Origin: Stratiolaelaps scimitus
Taxonomy: Eukaryota; Arthropoda; Arachnida; Mesostigmata; Laelapidae
Assembly: GCA_019614645.1 (NCBI GenBank)
Contig: JABWDB010000005.1
Location: 12,392,001 to 12,456,000 of the forward strand
DNA: 64,000 nucleotides
Reading direction: 5' to 3'
Shown: piece by piece, positions 45,301 through 58,009 of the stretch
Numbering within the stretch: the first letter of the stretch is position 1
Layout: every line of letters starts with the position of its first letter
The notes under the pieces: generated by a model
Seen by the model: the letters and a program-made list of their open reading frames with translations, nothing else
Told to the model about the DNA's origin: nothing
Database searches by the model: none
Made by a program: the position numbers and the translations under genes

Positions 45301-46673
45301 TTTAGGATGGGGAAGCAGAAGTTCGCTGAGTTACACAAATAAAAGGGGTCGAGCTTCGAACCCCGAAGATCTGCTGGATGGATGGGGTTCGCCGAAAGCA
45401 AGTATCTGCTATCGTAGAATCTCGCGGTGGCCGGGCTATGCTATATTTATTCTCGAACGATTTCCGTGTCATCTGATAATTGGCATTGCCATGTTAGACT
45501 GCCACAGAAATATTGCACGTGGCCGGCATATCCGTCGTCTTATTTATATCGCACGTATCCATATAGTATATTGTCTATTGTGAGATAATCGGGCCATAGC
45601 ATAGTGATATTCTTGTCTGTCGCTTGTGTCTCCTTTTCGGTCTGATGGTGAACTCCTGCCCGGGTGCAGAGTACGGACAGTTAGGTGTTCGGTGCGTATT
45701 ATGCATTCGATGATGTGCGGGCGTGATAGACAGTGCAACTAGAAATTGTCATTTTCAACCGTTGGCAAATAATGTGTTTCCTCCAGATGCTTCGGGAACT
45801 GGCGAAATCCTGTGGCGATCACACGGGTGACCATTTTGCCAGATCATAGTCTAATTGAGGGACAAAATCGATTTGCAATTCTGGTGGAAGGATCGATCGG
45901 TCGCCTCATGTTGTTTGAGGTTGTTATCATAATTGGAGCATCCAAATCGTATCTGCGACACCTGGTCAATGCGTCAGTGAGTGCAACGTATAAAATCAGG
46001 AAATTATTATCATGTTCACTCGAATGTAGTTTGTCCTCAGCCTTTGCCATTACTGCGTTTATCAATTTGGCGTTGCTAGCGTGGCTGTGTAGCGACGCGA
46101 CTCGATTGTGTTGTGTCTTGAGTTTGTCCTTCATTTCATAATTCCCATTTATTTATCTTTTTAATATATATCTCTTCAAGTAGCAGGCGGAACAAAGTCC
46201 GACTCCCTTTGATCGTGGGGTACCCTTAACTTTCGGCACAGCCAGCAACAACCAAAGCCATGTGGAATTCATAATTAGCAGTTTGCTAATTATGTTTGCT
46301 GTTGTCTCGGCCACAATTCCCACCCACGCTTACAGATTCGAAACAGCTATTCGGTTTGTTTCAAAGAGGTAGGCGAATGCATTGAATTTGTGGGGGAAAA
46401 TCACGTCTGATAGGCGTATCGTTGTACAGAGGTGTGCTCACCATTGAACCAGATCAAATGGGGAGCATTTTTTTTAATTAGAAAATTGTGCTTCGTCACT
46501 TCGTTCCCTAACAGTGAACCAACCTGTGCCCACCTATCCCTAGGTTCCGGTTTTTCTTAATTACATATTCTCATTCTTAATCACATTCGCTCGGTTATTC
46601 CATCTTGCCCGCATTTCTGCATCAGGAAAAAAACTGCCCGCAGAATTGCCAACCAATCGGATTTGCTGGGGTC
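42382..46673. other. CpG- and repeat-rich DNA, then AT-rich DNA; no gene recognised
   Basis: (GT)n at 42661-42692, (CA)n near 42990, a G11 run near 43779-43789 and (TA)n at 44248-44266 and 44598-44620. An Arg/Gly-rich frame at 43712-43912 depends on the G run. Opposing frames at 45812-46141 have no resemblance to known proteins. A 10-bp perfect hairpin (46269-46278 with 46284-46293) is noted. Confidence 0.4.
44598..44620. repeat. (AT)n microsatellite
   Basis: AT tract flanked by ACAT/ACACAT, making a partly palindromic block. Confidence 0.9.
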
Positions 46674-47026
46674 CTATTGGCTGGATTGCTGCTCCTGCTG
46701 CTCCTGTTGCTTCTGAATGTTGCGGTCGTGATTTCCAGCGCTGCCATCAAACCCCGACGCCAGCCGCTGATTAGATAACCGAGCTGGCGGTATTGGAAAA
46801 CGCTGCTGAATTCGTCGGGATGAATGCCGGGCTCGCTCTACGTTGCGCATTAGATAGTCCACGACCAAGTTATAGGTGCTAGTGGCGTTCTTCGTTCGGA
46901 AGAAAATCTCCCTGTTGGAGGAGAAGCGTACATCTTCTCGCTGTAAAGCCCAGCTGCATTTCAGTAGCCGTCGGCCGCGACGGCACCGAAGACGCATGTT
47001 ACCGATAGAGGTGAGCAGCGTTTTTG
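46674..47026 (-). CDS. Candidate 3' exon, unknown protein
   Basis: On the minus strand a frame is open to TAG at 46674-46676. From an acceptor at GCACAG (first exon base 47026) in phase 1 it reads about 117 residues. It is basic near the start (MRLRCRRGRRLLKCSW), then a mixed, ordinary-looking region (EIFFRTKNATSTYNLVVDYL), ending Gln/Glu-rich. A CTAAC branch-like site lies about 25 nt before the acceptor. The proposed intron from 47100 to 47027 is 74 bp. I do not recognise the protein; composition is less repeat-driven than other frames here. Confidence 0.32.
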
Positions 47027-47100
47027 CTGTGCGATATCCCTGCAATAGTTAGATTGTATGCAAACACCACCTATTTGCAGCACTAATCGCGCTCGGATAC

Positions 47101-47329
47101 CTCTGCTAGCCAGGTTCGGCACTGACGGCGGCTGGTGCCGTGCTGCTCCAGTCGTCGTCGTGTTCGCTAGCCCCAGCTGATTACTGCTGGATGTCTGCGC
47201 GTCCATGCGCTGCTTGTTTGGTGGTTCGAGGAACGAGACAGTCGGCATTTCGACCCGTACCGGCAGCGTAGCTGCGGCAGCGCCGGTCGGCCGGTCGGCC
47301 GGCGAGCGATCGTCGAGCCTTAACCCCCT
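47101..47329 (-). CDS. Candidate upstream exon, same unknown gene
   Basis: 76 codons plus one base on the minus strand, between an acceptor-like GGGTCAG and an AGAG|GTATCC donor, ending in phase 1 to match the exon at 46674-47026. The product is Pro/Ser/Thr/Arg-rich, with an internal MPTVSFLEPPNKQRM. The frame continues upstream through a (CA)n tract, which cannot be coding in a sensible way, so the true 5' boundary is uncertain. Confidence 0.27.
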
Positions 47330-49898
47330 CTGACCCGTTGATGATGTGAAGACGACCTCGAAAAATATTGACCGAGATAACGAACACACACACACACACA
47401 CATACATACGCACGCATGAAAAAAAACATGTGCGCCAATTTTCGCAATCTACGCAAATGTTGCCTGATGTGTCGGATAAATAATCTGCCGAGACAGCCAC
47501 AGGAGGCTGCCGCGGAGCCAGCTTTCTCCCGTGGTTACGAGTGTTTGTAACAATCTGCCAGTTTCGTTTTTTTTTATATTGCCATATTGCCTTCTCTCGA
47601 GTATATGGAGATGTCGATAAAAGAGAGGTAGCAGATGTGGGTCTAGGTACCACTACAGGGACTGCGTACATATCCATTTGGCGATGAAGACGCCGTCTAA
47701 CAATGTTGCTAACAAAAAATTAATTTGTGCATATACGCACTTACAAATTATTGCTATGTAAGCGAATGCTGATTGTGCGGAGACGTCTCATCAAATGGTT
47801 ATGGAGCACATCGTGGGACTCGATATCTCATATTTTGCGTTTTCCCGAGATTTTTTGTGTTTTAGATACTTGTATACTACTATAATACTTGCACGATTAC
47901 GGTGGTATAATCACAGGAACGAGATTTATTTTAACAATGTATCAACTTGTCAGTGGACCCAGGAATATATAAATGAAGACATTTTGCGCGGTTTACCTCG
48001 TTCAGTTTGTCTTCAACGATACAAGCAATAAGCTCCCCCATAATCCCTAGAAATAATTCCTAACTACTGTATGTAAAACACTTTACCGAGCAATAAGCAT
48101 AGTACTGGTCGAATAAACTGCCCCCAATAACATAACATAACATTTGCGGTTTATTTCCGGAACTGCAATATATATAGGAGTATAGTGTTTCATTTTTTTA
48201 TTTTTATTACGACTATTATCACTGTCCAACGAAACGCTATTGTTCTGTCGTTCACACAGGTTCAACCGTATGCAAAATTAGAGAATTGTAATAAAAACCT
48301 TTTTACGCAATTCAGCAGGCTGCGTGCCACTAATCCGATTAATCGTCAACGACAACCCCCCCCCCCCCCCTCCTTTCAATGGATCTACAACGCAGTGGAA
48401 ATCACCGTATAATCCCGCAGTCGGCGAGAGGGGCGGCCATTTCACGGTGGGTGGCTCCACTCAGATTGGCCGATCATGGCGATTTTCAGAACGTCCCCCC
48501 GGCCCCCACCGTTCGTTCGAAACGCCGGCTAAAATCGTCGGTTTTCCAACATACCACCGATTATTATTTAAAATATAAATAATATAAGGACAACATCGGC
48601 TTCAGCCAACAGAAACATCGTCCGCAAAAGTGTGGCAACATTGTCAACCAATCACGAGATGTTGGCGGGCACGGGGACTGCTAATGAAGTTGCCGATTTT
48701 GCCTCGTGCGGCCATATTCCGCCTGACTCGGCTCGGTGATCTGGTGGTAATTTTTTTTCTTCAAGGCAAACACGAGAGGAGCGAGAGCGTGCAGAACAGA
48801 AAGGCATATAGCGGGGTACGGTGAATGTTAGCCGAGCGGTGGACGGCTTTTCGGTGAACGTCTCGACCCTCAGCGGAGCAAATTATCTGTCGTCATTTAG
48901 TTCTGGTCGCGGTGCCACGAGTTTGATGCGCCACTCGAGAGGCAATAGTTCGGTTGTTCGCTTTTTTTTTTTATTATTATTATTATTTTCTATGCGCTGA
49001 AGATTTTCGCCATTGTTCACCTGCCCCCGCTGCCTGCTGCTGTCATCGCTTGATTTAAGCATCAGTAGCATTCATATATAACTATCACAAAATCGTCCAC
49101 AGCGACGATTCAATGACGCGAGGTAACGAGTGGATGGCAGGTGGTGAACAGACCGTGTGTGAGCCGCACAGCAGAACACCTTCAGTAGTCAGTCTCAGTC
49201 AGTCAGCCACAGCAATTCACTGTTGCTATAATACTACTACTACACAACACGATTATTATGGCTTGTACAGAGCGCATTTTGTCATGTTACCAAGATGTTG
49301 TCGGCGCATTTACAGATGAACACGCCAGGTCTCGCTGTATATGACAATATAAAATTATCTACAGTTATTTAGAATGCGGTGGTCCGGCCTGCCGCGCCAT
49401 TGCTATGAGCTGTACCGTCTCAGAAACAAATGAACAATACCACTTATGGCGAATTGACAATCCTTCTTCCATTGAGTTTCCGTTCACCTGGGGGTGCCCG
49501 TGCCATTTTTATCCTGCCAATAAAGCTAGTGCGTGTGGATGTATGCAGATGGCTACGTAGAACTGATCGCGTGATTGTTGGTTTTGACCCATATTCTAGA
49601 TTAAAATTCAGCCCTGCAAACGCGACATTTTCAATGGACATAAATATCGACGATGTAAAATTGGGGAACATTCTAATCATGGACACTCACTGACACGATC
49701 CATGGTTAGATGCTTGAAACTAAATACACGAGCGTATTCTTCATCAAATTAAAATGGAGTATTAAGCTAAATATTGCATTTGATTATATTGTGATATTTG
49801 CATGAGCGTAGGTTGGTAAATCCGTTCGTTCGCGACCGTTTCAATTGTTCCCTTTTGCACCGAGCCGCTCAGTGTTTGTTTTACTCGGTAGACCTTTT
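47330..49898. other. No recognised gene
   Basis: (CA)n at 47385-47403, a C15 run at 48356-48370, T/ATT-rich DNA near 48960-48990 and short open frames without support. An A-box-like TTAGCCGAGCGG near 48829 is noted but lacks a proper B box. Confidence 0.4.
48356..48370. repeat. C15 homopolymer
   Basis: Fifteen consecutive C residues. Confidence 0.95.
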
Positions 49899-49974
49899 GA
49901 AAGGTAAGGTAAAGGTAAAGGTTTATTGGTTTATTCAAGGAGCTGCAATTTTTCAAAGCGCTCTCCCTTTTCTG
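49899..49974 (-). mobile_element. SINE/LINE 3' tail
   Basis: Read on the minus strand, this contains the same AATTGCAGCTCC(T)TT, AATAAAC-AATAAA and CCTTTACC-type tail as the SINE copies at 60984 and 38490, with the tail unit repeated several times. The sequence in front of the tail is different (see 49975-50212). Confidence 0.6.
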
Positions 49975-50212
49975 TAAGTCCGTTGAATTCTATGCTTTGT
50001 TGGACGGTGAACGGAATCAAAAGCCTCGCGAAGTGTTTTTGCCAGACACCTTTGTGCAGCGTACGGTGAGAACTCTGTAGATGCAGGTAGTGCGCGAAGT
50101 TCAGAGATGGCATCTTTAGTCCTAGGGATGCATGCCACTCCAGTCGGCCGATACACCTCTGGAGGAAAGAGGCCGTCGAATAACTCATGAATTGGACGAG
50201 ACAATGGACCAC
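49975..50212 (-). mobile_element. Possible 3' end of a LINE or second SINE body sharing the tail
   Basis: The minus-strand sequence that ends in the SINE-type tail is unrelated to the SINE's tRNA-like head. Two frames are open across it (49953-50204 and 49931-50212), but neither contains reverse transcriptase motifs. The 3' tails of tRNA-SINEs are commonly borrowed from a partner LINE, so this is a candidate for that partner's terminal sequence. A composite SINE is the alternative. Confidence 0.3.
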
Positions 50213-51095
50213 TGTGACAAGTCGACCATCATCTGGTCATCTTGAATCTATGAGATTTACTCAAAAATGAGCTGTTTGAGTGTCCAATAAGCTGACCAAA
50301 GGACACGCCCAATATCTTGTCACTGCCGCTCAATATCTCATACTGCTCTCAGCATTATACGACCGTTCTGTGGCCGATTCTCACGTGGAATTGTTACGAG
50401 CGATAACTGGTGTGGCTACGCCAATCTGACGCAGAGAACGGAATGAGTAGATTCTGGTGACAGCCCAAAGTTAGGCCAAATCTCAATTCGAAGAAGGCGT
50501 TAGACTGGAAGGGTCTGATATACTGGCGAACGCTCGAAAATAATAAAACAGAAGACAATGATTTCGTTGTGACCCAGTTGAATCGAGAGGCTGCGCCTAT
50601 ACGCAACAGACAAGGCCCGACAGACACAGACAGGCCATCCTTCTGCACGGCAATACCAGGCCACTCTCGTTAAGGCCGTCAATGCAAGAGTTCCACTGCG
50701 AAGTTCTGTAGCATCGGCCATATTTTTTGCGGGATTTTGCATCAACGAACTAATACATTTTACACGCCCTTATTAATCATAAAGGTCAGCTAACCTGAAA
50801 TTGACAATGAAGAGAGTCTCAACAATTATTCAACAGCAGACCTGAAAGCTTCTAGCGTATGGGGATGAGTTAATCGGTGAAGAGAGGATGGAGAGTATTT
50901 CAAAGTACCCTGTAATTCCCTCTTCTCCTAGCGGCGTATTTTCGAACATCGTCAAGGGCGACGGCGAGTGCCCGCTGTCTGTCGTTGTCGCTGTTGTTTG
51001 AATGCAGGCGAAATGCTGTGCTGCAAAACGCGCACATTTAATTCACGCATTAATCTAATTATACAGTCTATTATACGGTAGATAAATATACAAAA
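50213..51095. other. No recognised gene
   Basis: Short minus-strand frames near 50394-50745 have no family resemblance or splice support. No repeats of note. Confidence 0.4.
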
Positions 51096-51149
51096 TATTA
51101 TATATTCAGTATAAGATTGCGTTCGCAATCTCATACTGAATATATAATA
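51096..51149. repeat. 54-bp near-perfect palindrome
   Basis: Left arm 51096-51121 and right arm 51124-51149 are 26-bp inverted copies with one mismatch, separated only by TT. The arms run from an AT-rich outer part (TATTATATATTCAGT) to a GC-containing centre (ATTGCG-TT-CGCAAT). It could form a cruciform or, if transcribed, a tight hairpin. Confidence 0.85.
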
Positions 51150-54100
51150 CCTGTTGTATACTGTGATCTCAGACAGAATAGTTGTCCGATTCAACTCATG
51201 TGCCAAAGTGAAACTTAGAAAACGAATTAAATTCAAGTTAAAGTCGAAACGAGCCATACCGCTCAATCATACCGAGTGCCCACAAACAGAGCCGGTACAA
51301 CGAACAGCGCACAATGATTGATCACTAATGAATTGCAGTATAGCTCACGGTTGGTGCGTGTTGAACACGATATCCCTTGCTAATGATTACGGCCGCCATC
51401 TGCCGCCATATGTGCGACCATTAAGCGATTCCGTACACGCTTAATCGCGGGCGGATTTGTCTACCCCCGCCCCCCGCCGCCCCCCGCGCCCCTCAGCAAC
51501 TGCTGCGCGACTGTATACGGCTGCGTTGTATTGCTTTAGAAACTAGCCGTACAATGCATTACGATTCTGTGCCAGCATTCATATTGTATTGTTCATAGGT
51601 TCTGCAGTTATTTGTGTGCTGACGCAGACCATGCTCTGTGGCAGCACCTATGCGTCGGCAAATGACCGCTCGCGAAAACCACCCGCTCGTCCGACAGGAA
51701 CACTCAGGCAGGCCAGCTCGACGTTCAAACGAGTCATCGTACACCGAGGCGTACACGGCGAGGCTACAGCGTTGGTCTTAGCTCATTGAAGGATTAATGT
51801 ATTCGTTGTATCGTACGGTCTTTTGGTCGTGCATGACGACGGGGAGTCGGCGCTGACCCTGAATATAAACCCGAGTCTGGGTAAACTTTTGACTAATGCT
51901 GTAGATAGCAAGGTATACACACGCACACACAAGCACGCGTTCTTGTAATATTAACAGATGAACAGATGACCAACTTGAAAGTGTTAAGAAATATAACGTA
52001 TATGTGGAATATTTGCGGGCACTTTGTCATTATATGTATATATAAATACATATATATATCATATTAAACAATTAGCTTAAAATAAACATAATAACGTAGT
52101 TATCGTTTTCCTCGCTACAAACGCTGATTCAATTTTTCACCCAGTCATAATAATGTATTAAATCGTTTCAGTATATTCAAACAGCAGAGAGATATCTAGC
52201 GTCAACATTTGTAGACATCAACAAATATCCTGTGAGAGAAATTAATTTATTGTAGATGTGCACAGAGAACTCCTCTCTCTCTCTCTCTTCGCCGTCGCGG
52301 CCGCTTTCGATTGGAACGTGTGTTTTCTTTCAAAATTGTATACGACCGTATTTCAGATTTGATTACGACGTCGAAAGTACTCCAATATACTGCCAGTCAC
52401 TATATCAACACGGCTCTGTTATTCTAACAACATAACCAAGCAGAATAATTTGAACAACGGACATCCACTGAACACAGGCAACACTGAAGGACATTTCGAA
52501 CGTCGGTCTGTTCTGCTTATTTTTATATGGTCTTCGTCTATGGTAGGTATCAGAGTGTATCCAATAAACAACAAGGCAGGTAGGCTAGATAAACGTATGT
52601 ATTACGATTGCGCTCATTGTTCAGCGAGCCTTGAAACGAGTCGGCTGGCGGCCTTCCCCGCCAGGTCAGCCCTGTTTCTCGTCCGTGTTGAGTGTGGCAG
52701 CGTGACATCCGAAGTTCGAAATGCGAAAATAGATAGATCAACTCACGGGGCTGGCGTGCCCGAAATGGCGATCAAGGACAGCTGCTGTGCAAGCAACGTG
52801 AGGAACGGCCCCCATCGCCGGCTTTACCTCGCAAAAGGCATCTGACAATTCGGACTCGATAAACGCTTACCAAGCAAACAGCGTATTTTCCAGAAATGAA
52901 ACAAAGCTTGTAGAATGTATAATGGAAGAACTTACGGTAAAATACTCGTTCGCGATCTCAGCTACGAAAGAAAGAAAAAACGATAAACATGGATGCCACT
53001 ACCCCTCTTTGGTAAGGATGAGATGTACGTGTGCGGAGCAATCGCGTCGAGGCAATAAACTGCGTGACAGATCGCCGACCTTTTTTTTTGGCCTTCGTCG
53101 TTATTATGAGTAAGTTTATACAGCAGTGTGCATATGCTATCTCGGCTGGCAGCTAAATGCCAATGTTCATCGACTTGTTCACTGTTCCCTGCTCGACGTT
53201 GCATACAACAACATCCTTAGGAGCGCGTTAATTATTCCCTTCTCATTAGCCGAGTGACTGACGTAAATCAGCTGCAGGAATGAGTACAGCATAAATATTC
53301 ACCTTATCATAATAATAGCAATAATGACATACATGCACTTACTCCTACGTGCGCTGTATTCTAGGATACCGAGTAATTAATGTACATGCATTAATTCCGC
53401 TGACTAGCAGATTTGATCATTCTCCGTCGCCTACAATGTCAGGCTGTAGGAGCACATGACCGTGCCAATATGAAGGTTTCTATCACATGATCAGCACTCG
53501 TAGTCGGCCATTTAGTTGCGGCAAGTTGTGAAAACATCAAGCATAGAACACCTACCCCAACTGAATTCGTTCGTAGGCATTTTCGACTGTTGTCGGCGAT
53601 ACCTTTTTGCGCTGCCGCGCCAGCGGTTTGTGATGAAAATTCGCCTACCCCAGATAGTGATTTTTATTTGTGCTCCTTCGTTTAGCGGCCAACAGGTTTT
53701 CACAGTTTACTTTAGATGGGTCCAATGTGTTTCGCTGTTCGTTTGTGCCTCTGACAGTGGCAGCTGCTGGTCGCTGAAGCTTTTCGATCACTTCGTCCTA
53801 GCGTGGCTACCGCGTGACGGTGATGACGTAAATGGCCGCCAGGAGAAACCGCCTACATGCCGCCTATATGACTCCTTCTGTCATCAGGGTCTCCTCCTGC
53901 CAACGAAGCTGAGAGACGCGTTGACCACGTGAGCGTCAGCAACAGTTCGACTCTTCGAGTCACTCACTTCACGATAGGAAGAAGCCACCAACTCCAAGTC
54001 CGCACTCAGCGCCCTGAGATCGCGATACGGTCTCGGCTCGGTGCATGCCCCGCGCGACGCCAGCGTCGCAAGCCCTCCTTGACGGAATTGCTCGCACTCA

Positions 54101-55462
54101 AACGTTTCGTAAACAGATCACCGTTGCTGGATAGATGTGACTCAATAGCGTCTGGTCGAATAGCGCTCCAATATGACATAAAACATGGGGTTGAGGTCCC
54201 GTCAATCGTTGGCTGATTACGCACGTTCTTCGAAGTTCCGCGGTAGATAACCGTATTATGAAGTTATCACATTATATATGTTTTCATCGTACCGTTGTCG
54301 ACTTCTTGTGTCGTATGAATGTTTCTACTTCTTCAATGATTGCTCAATTTTTCAGACACTTTTACTCATAAACGTTTATGCCAAAACAGTGTGAGCAGCC
54401 ATGAAGCCCGTTTCCGGTCACTGAGCTGGCTCATTGCGTCACCTATGGACCATCGGCAGACTCCTGATGTTCGACGTAAACTTCATGCTAATTTATATAG
54501 AGTACTCCTGACGTTGTTGCCGTCTGCTTACCTATTTCCTTGTTGGTCCCTCCGCGACAGGATGCTTGAGTTCACGTAAAGTGCGACTGTCTGGCTGGCG
54601 ATCGAAGTGTGTATCCATAGAGAAGGTATCCACGTCTAATTCGGCTGTACCGTTCCTAGCACTGGGTGTGCGCCACCTGTCCGTGGTGTGCTCCACCAAC
54701 CTGTCCTATGGTAGAATAACGAAGAACGGGTTACACTCACACATACACCAGCGCATAGGGAAGCACCGAAGGGTCACGAGCACTAAGTACGAGCTGTCGA
54801 CCGCCTACCAGACAACGAACAGCTAGCACGAATCGTGTTCTGCCTCTGTTCAGACGACGATCGTGCAAATCCGTTTTCCACCGTAACTATATCGTACAAG
54901 GCTTTTCATCCCCGCACAAAGTCACCGAGCACAAGCGAAGCAACTCTTTTTCCTTCTCTCCTTCGAGGTCACGGGTTAACTAGACCTATCGGGAGTTTGC
55001 TGGCTAGCCAGCTACAGTATCAGGAGAGATTCGTACGAGATGCCACTAGATTCATGTTGTTCGCCGCCACCAGCTGGCCGACGGCAGGACTGACGTCTAC
55101 TGAATGCGCGCTGCTCCGGCAACATTGGACAACGACGAACCAGCGAGCGTCCGACGCACACCGTTGCAGCCGAGCACCACTTGGCAACTGGCCGAGCCGG
55201 CAGCCGGTGGCGCTAGTCAGATCAGATCAGACGCACGGCTCAGTTAGTAGCTACGGCGAGAATACATAGAGACACACACACACACACACCCGAGCGGATG
55301 GACGGACAGACAGACACAGGTAGCAGCAGCAGCAACTACTCCTACTACTACCACTGCAGGAGTAGGCTATGGCAAGAGCACTAGTGGCGGTGACGGAGCA
55401 GCCACTTCTGCATAGGCAGTAACAGCCTGCTCCTTCCACGGAAAGCTGCTGCCGTTCGTTCT
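51150..55462. other. No recognised gene; GC-rich at the right end
   Basis: A C-rich run lies near 51463-51494. Frames at 52450-52845, 53516-53932, 53929-54216 and 54835-55269 are 95-144 codons, but none has a domain and most lack an ATG start. From about 55040 the DNA becomes CpG-rich with a CTCAGTTAG initiator-like motif near 55239, so this may be a promoter leading into the GGC array. Confidence 0.35.
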
Positions 55463-55655
55463 GGCGGCGACGGCGGCGGCGGTGGCGGCGGCGGCGGCGG
55501 TGGCGGCGGCGGCGGTGGCGGCGGCGGTGGCGGCGGCGGCGGTGGCGGCGGCGGTGGCGGTGGCGGCGGCGGTGGCGGTGGCGGCGGCGGCGGCGGTGGC
55601 GGCGGCGGCGGCGGTGGCGGCGGCGGTGGCGGTGGCGGCGGCGGTGGCGGCGGCG
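55463..55655. repeat. (GGC/GGT)n array, about 193 bp
   Basis: GGC triplets interspersed with GGT keep all frames open as poly-Gly, poly-Ala/Val or poly-Arg/Trp, and as Arg/His-rich sequence on the other strand. Frames across it (55482-55805 plus, 55251-55757 minus) are therefore not evidence of a gene. The G runs could fold into G-quadruplexes. Confidence 0.9.
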
Positions 55656-57940
55656 ACCTACAGCAGTAGCTGGCCGCGCACCCGGCAAACGTATGTAGGA
55701 ATAGGAGAAAATTACGGGAGGAGGGGTGAATCCGCAGATCCGACCGCTAGATGTCACTGTGGAACGGGCTATTCACTGGGTGCACGGCATTGCAACCTGC
55801 CGTAGCTCCATCTAGCGGGACGGCATCCAGCGCACAGAGAACGATGCGAGAGTGAACGTTGCCGGCCATCGCTGCGTCGGTAGCTATAGGCCGCAGAGAT
55901 GGACACGGGACAGATCTGACAGAGAGGGAGGCGGCGGAGGAATAAGTACTCTGGCGTGTCAGAAACTTCTGCTGCTGCTGCTACGGCAGCCGCACCAACA
56001 ACAACAACGTCAGCAGCTAAGTTTGTGAGGGCGGTTGTTGTTGATGCTGCTGCTGCTGCTGTTGTTGCCGCTTTTATGAGCTGCATTTCCCTCGGCCTAT
56101 CGTCCCCCTGCAGGTTAGCATTTTTTCGAGACGAGAAACGCCAGCAACAGCAGCAGCAGCAGCACTGGTAGGGACTTGCGGTGGCTGTGGCGGTGGCGGT
56201 GTAGGGACAGAAGCGGGCCAGCTACCAGAGCGGTTCACCTAATGCTGATGCTCTAGCATTGACCCGGTGCGCGTCTCTGGATGTTGTGTGAGAGTCTAGC
56301 CCAAATAAAATGATGGATATGAGAATGGGCCCGAAGGAGGTCGGGGATGGCCGGTTGGCTCAGCAGACAGATATCCTTCGAGGGAATGAGGGAAAATTAG
56401 AGAAATCAAGCTGAATAGAGCTCAGTAAGGAGCTATCTGTCCATTTATCTGCATCGGTTAACAGCGTCTGTTCGTAGTGCCACAAGGCATATTGTTTAGC
56501 TAGCAGCTGAGGTGATTGTTTAATGCCCACGTTATTATTGTGTGGTTTTTCTTTTTTTTGTTTTTTATCTGAGGGCATTAAAACAGGTGCACACCCAGAC
56601 ATTTTCCATTATGCCGAAGCGGCACGGATCGCATCCGGCGTGAGCGCTCTGAGCGTCGGCTTCAAACGGATTGAAGCAACCTCCAGTGGACAGTGCAACT
56701 CAGATGCGCCTTCGTGACTCGAAGTGAAAGCGAGAGAAAGAACGCTGCAACGGACTGTTGTCTCGGTTAGGAGAATCTTCTATTGAAATTATTAATAAAA
56801 TGAGTATGATTTGGAAAAGTGGCTTCGCCATGGTGACAGCGAATTTTCACTGCATTAAGCTCGAGCATAAGGGAGATGCCCGAGCTAGCTCGACGATATA
56901 GAACAACGTTGTAGATCTCGTGTGAATCTAGAGTTTGCAAGTTTGACAACTGTTTTTGTTCTTATCCGACGAACTACGGGCAGTAACTAACCAGGCCTGA
57001 ATCAAGTCAGGCCATAGATGCCACCCAGACAGAAATGCCAACTTGAAGGCATTTAACGTCAGTAACTACACATTCTTCTTCCTTTGTCCATAACAACCTA
57101 TTATTATTATTATTACCTGCACATAGCACCACCATCATGTCGTATCTGTTGCAAAAATAACGTACAAACACCCCTACCCCCCATTTGGAAGCGAAATACG
57201 CCTAACTGAAATTGACTTAAGCGTGCGTGTGCCACATAGGCAGGCGCTGTCGTATCAGGCTTTTCGAATCCGTCGGAGCGGCCAAAGCAATTCAATCCGA
57301 CGTAACCTTGAGCTAGATTGGCAAACAATGTTCAGAATTTACCATAGACCTCTGTGGCGAATGGTTGGACACCATCTCTCGTTCGTTTTCAGGTTCACTA
57401 CACGAGACGGGCGTGTAATCTACGACTGTAAAGCGCTATAGATTAGATTTGGTTTCGTAGTACTGTTATTTCTGAAGATCCGGACCAACTCAGAGTGAAG
57501 ATTAAGTGGGGCGTGAGTTTAGTGGGAAGGTCTGCCACTCCACCAGGCAGGAGTCCCACAGTACCATGGCAAATACCTTAGTTGTAAGGCCTGGTCTGCA
57601 TGAGCATTCTCCGTCATAAACAAAAAAAATTAGATTTGGTAGCTGGACGCTACGCGAATCACTTCCACCGCATATCGTAGCTGTGCGTGCAATTAGTTAC
57701 GAAGTAGGATGATCTCGCCCGCTATCAACGAGTTTTCCATAGGGCACAGCACGCGTTAATTATTACTACCAGCAGTAATCACTAAACAACACTAATAAAC
57801 AAATACCCACAGTGATGCAATATTTTTGTTTTATATATACCTTATGTGTTATACATACTCTTTTCATTTGCCTCGCCTTCCTATTGGTTACACAAAATAC
57901 AAACGCAATAGTAATATTCACAATAAAATCCATAAGATGC

Positions 57941-58009
<69 letters not shown>

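Noticed and set aside
46961..47677. 238-codon minus-strand frame taken as one gene
   Set aside because: It runs through a (CA)n tract giving Val-Cys repeats and ends out of frame with the better downstream exon. Only its middle part is kept as a candidate exon.
48829..48890. tRNA-like sequence with A box TTAGCCGAGCGG
   Set aside because: No acceptable B box at the required distance, and no second copy.
53516..53932. 138-codon plus-strand frame
   Set aside because: No ATG at the start, no domain, and an overlapping minus-strand frame.
55251..55757. 168-codon Arg/His-rich minus-strand frame
   Set aside because: It is the complement of the GGC/GGT array; any frame through that array is open.
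55482..55805. 107-codon poly-Ala/Val plus-strand frame
   Set aside because: Same repeat array, and no ATG start.
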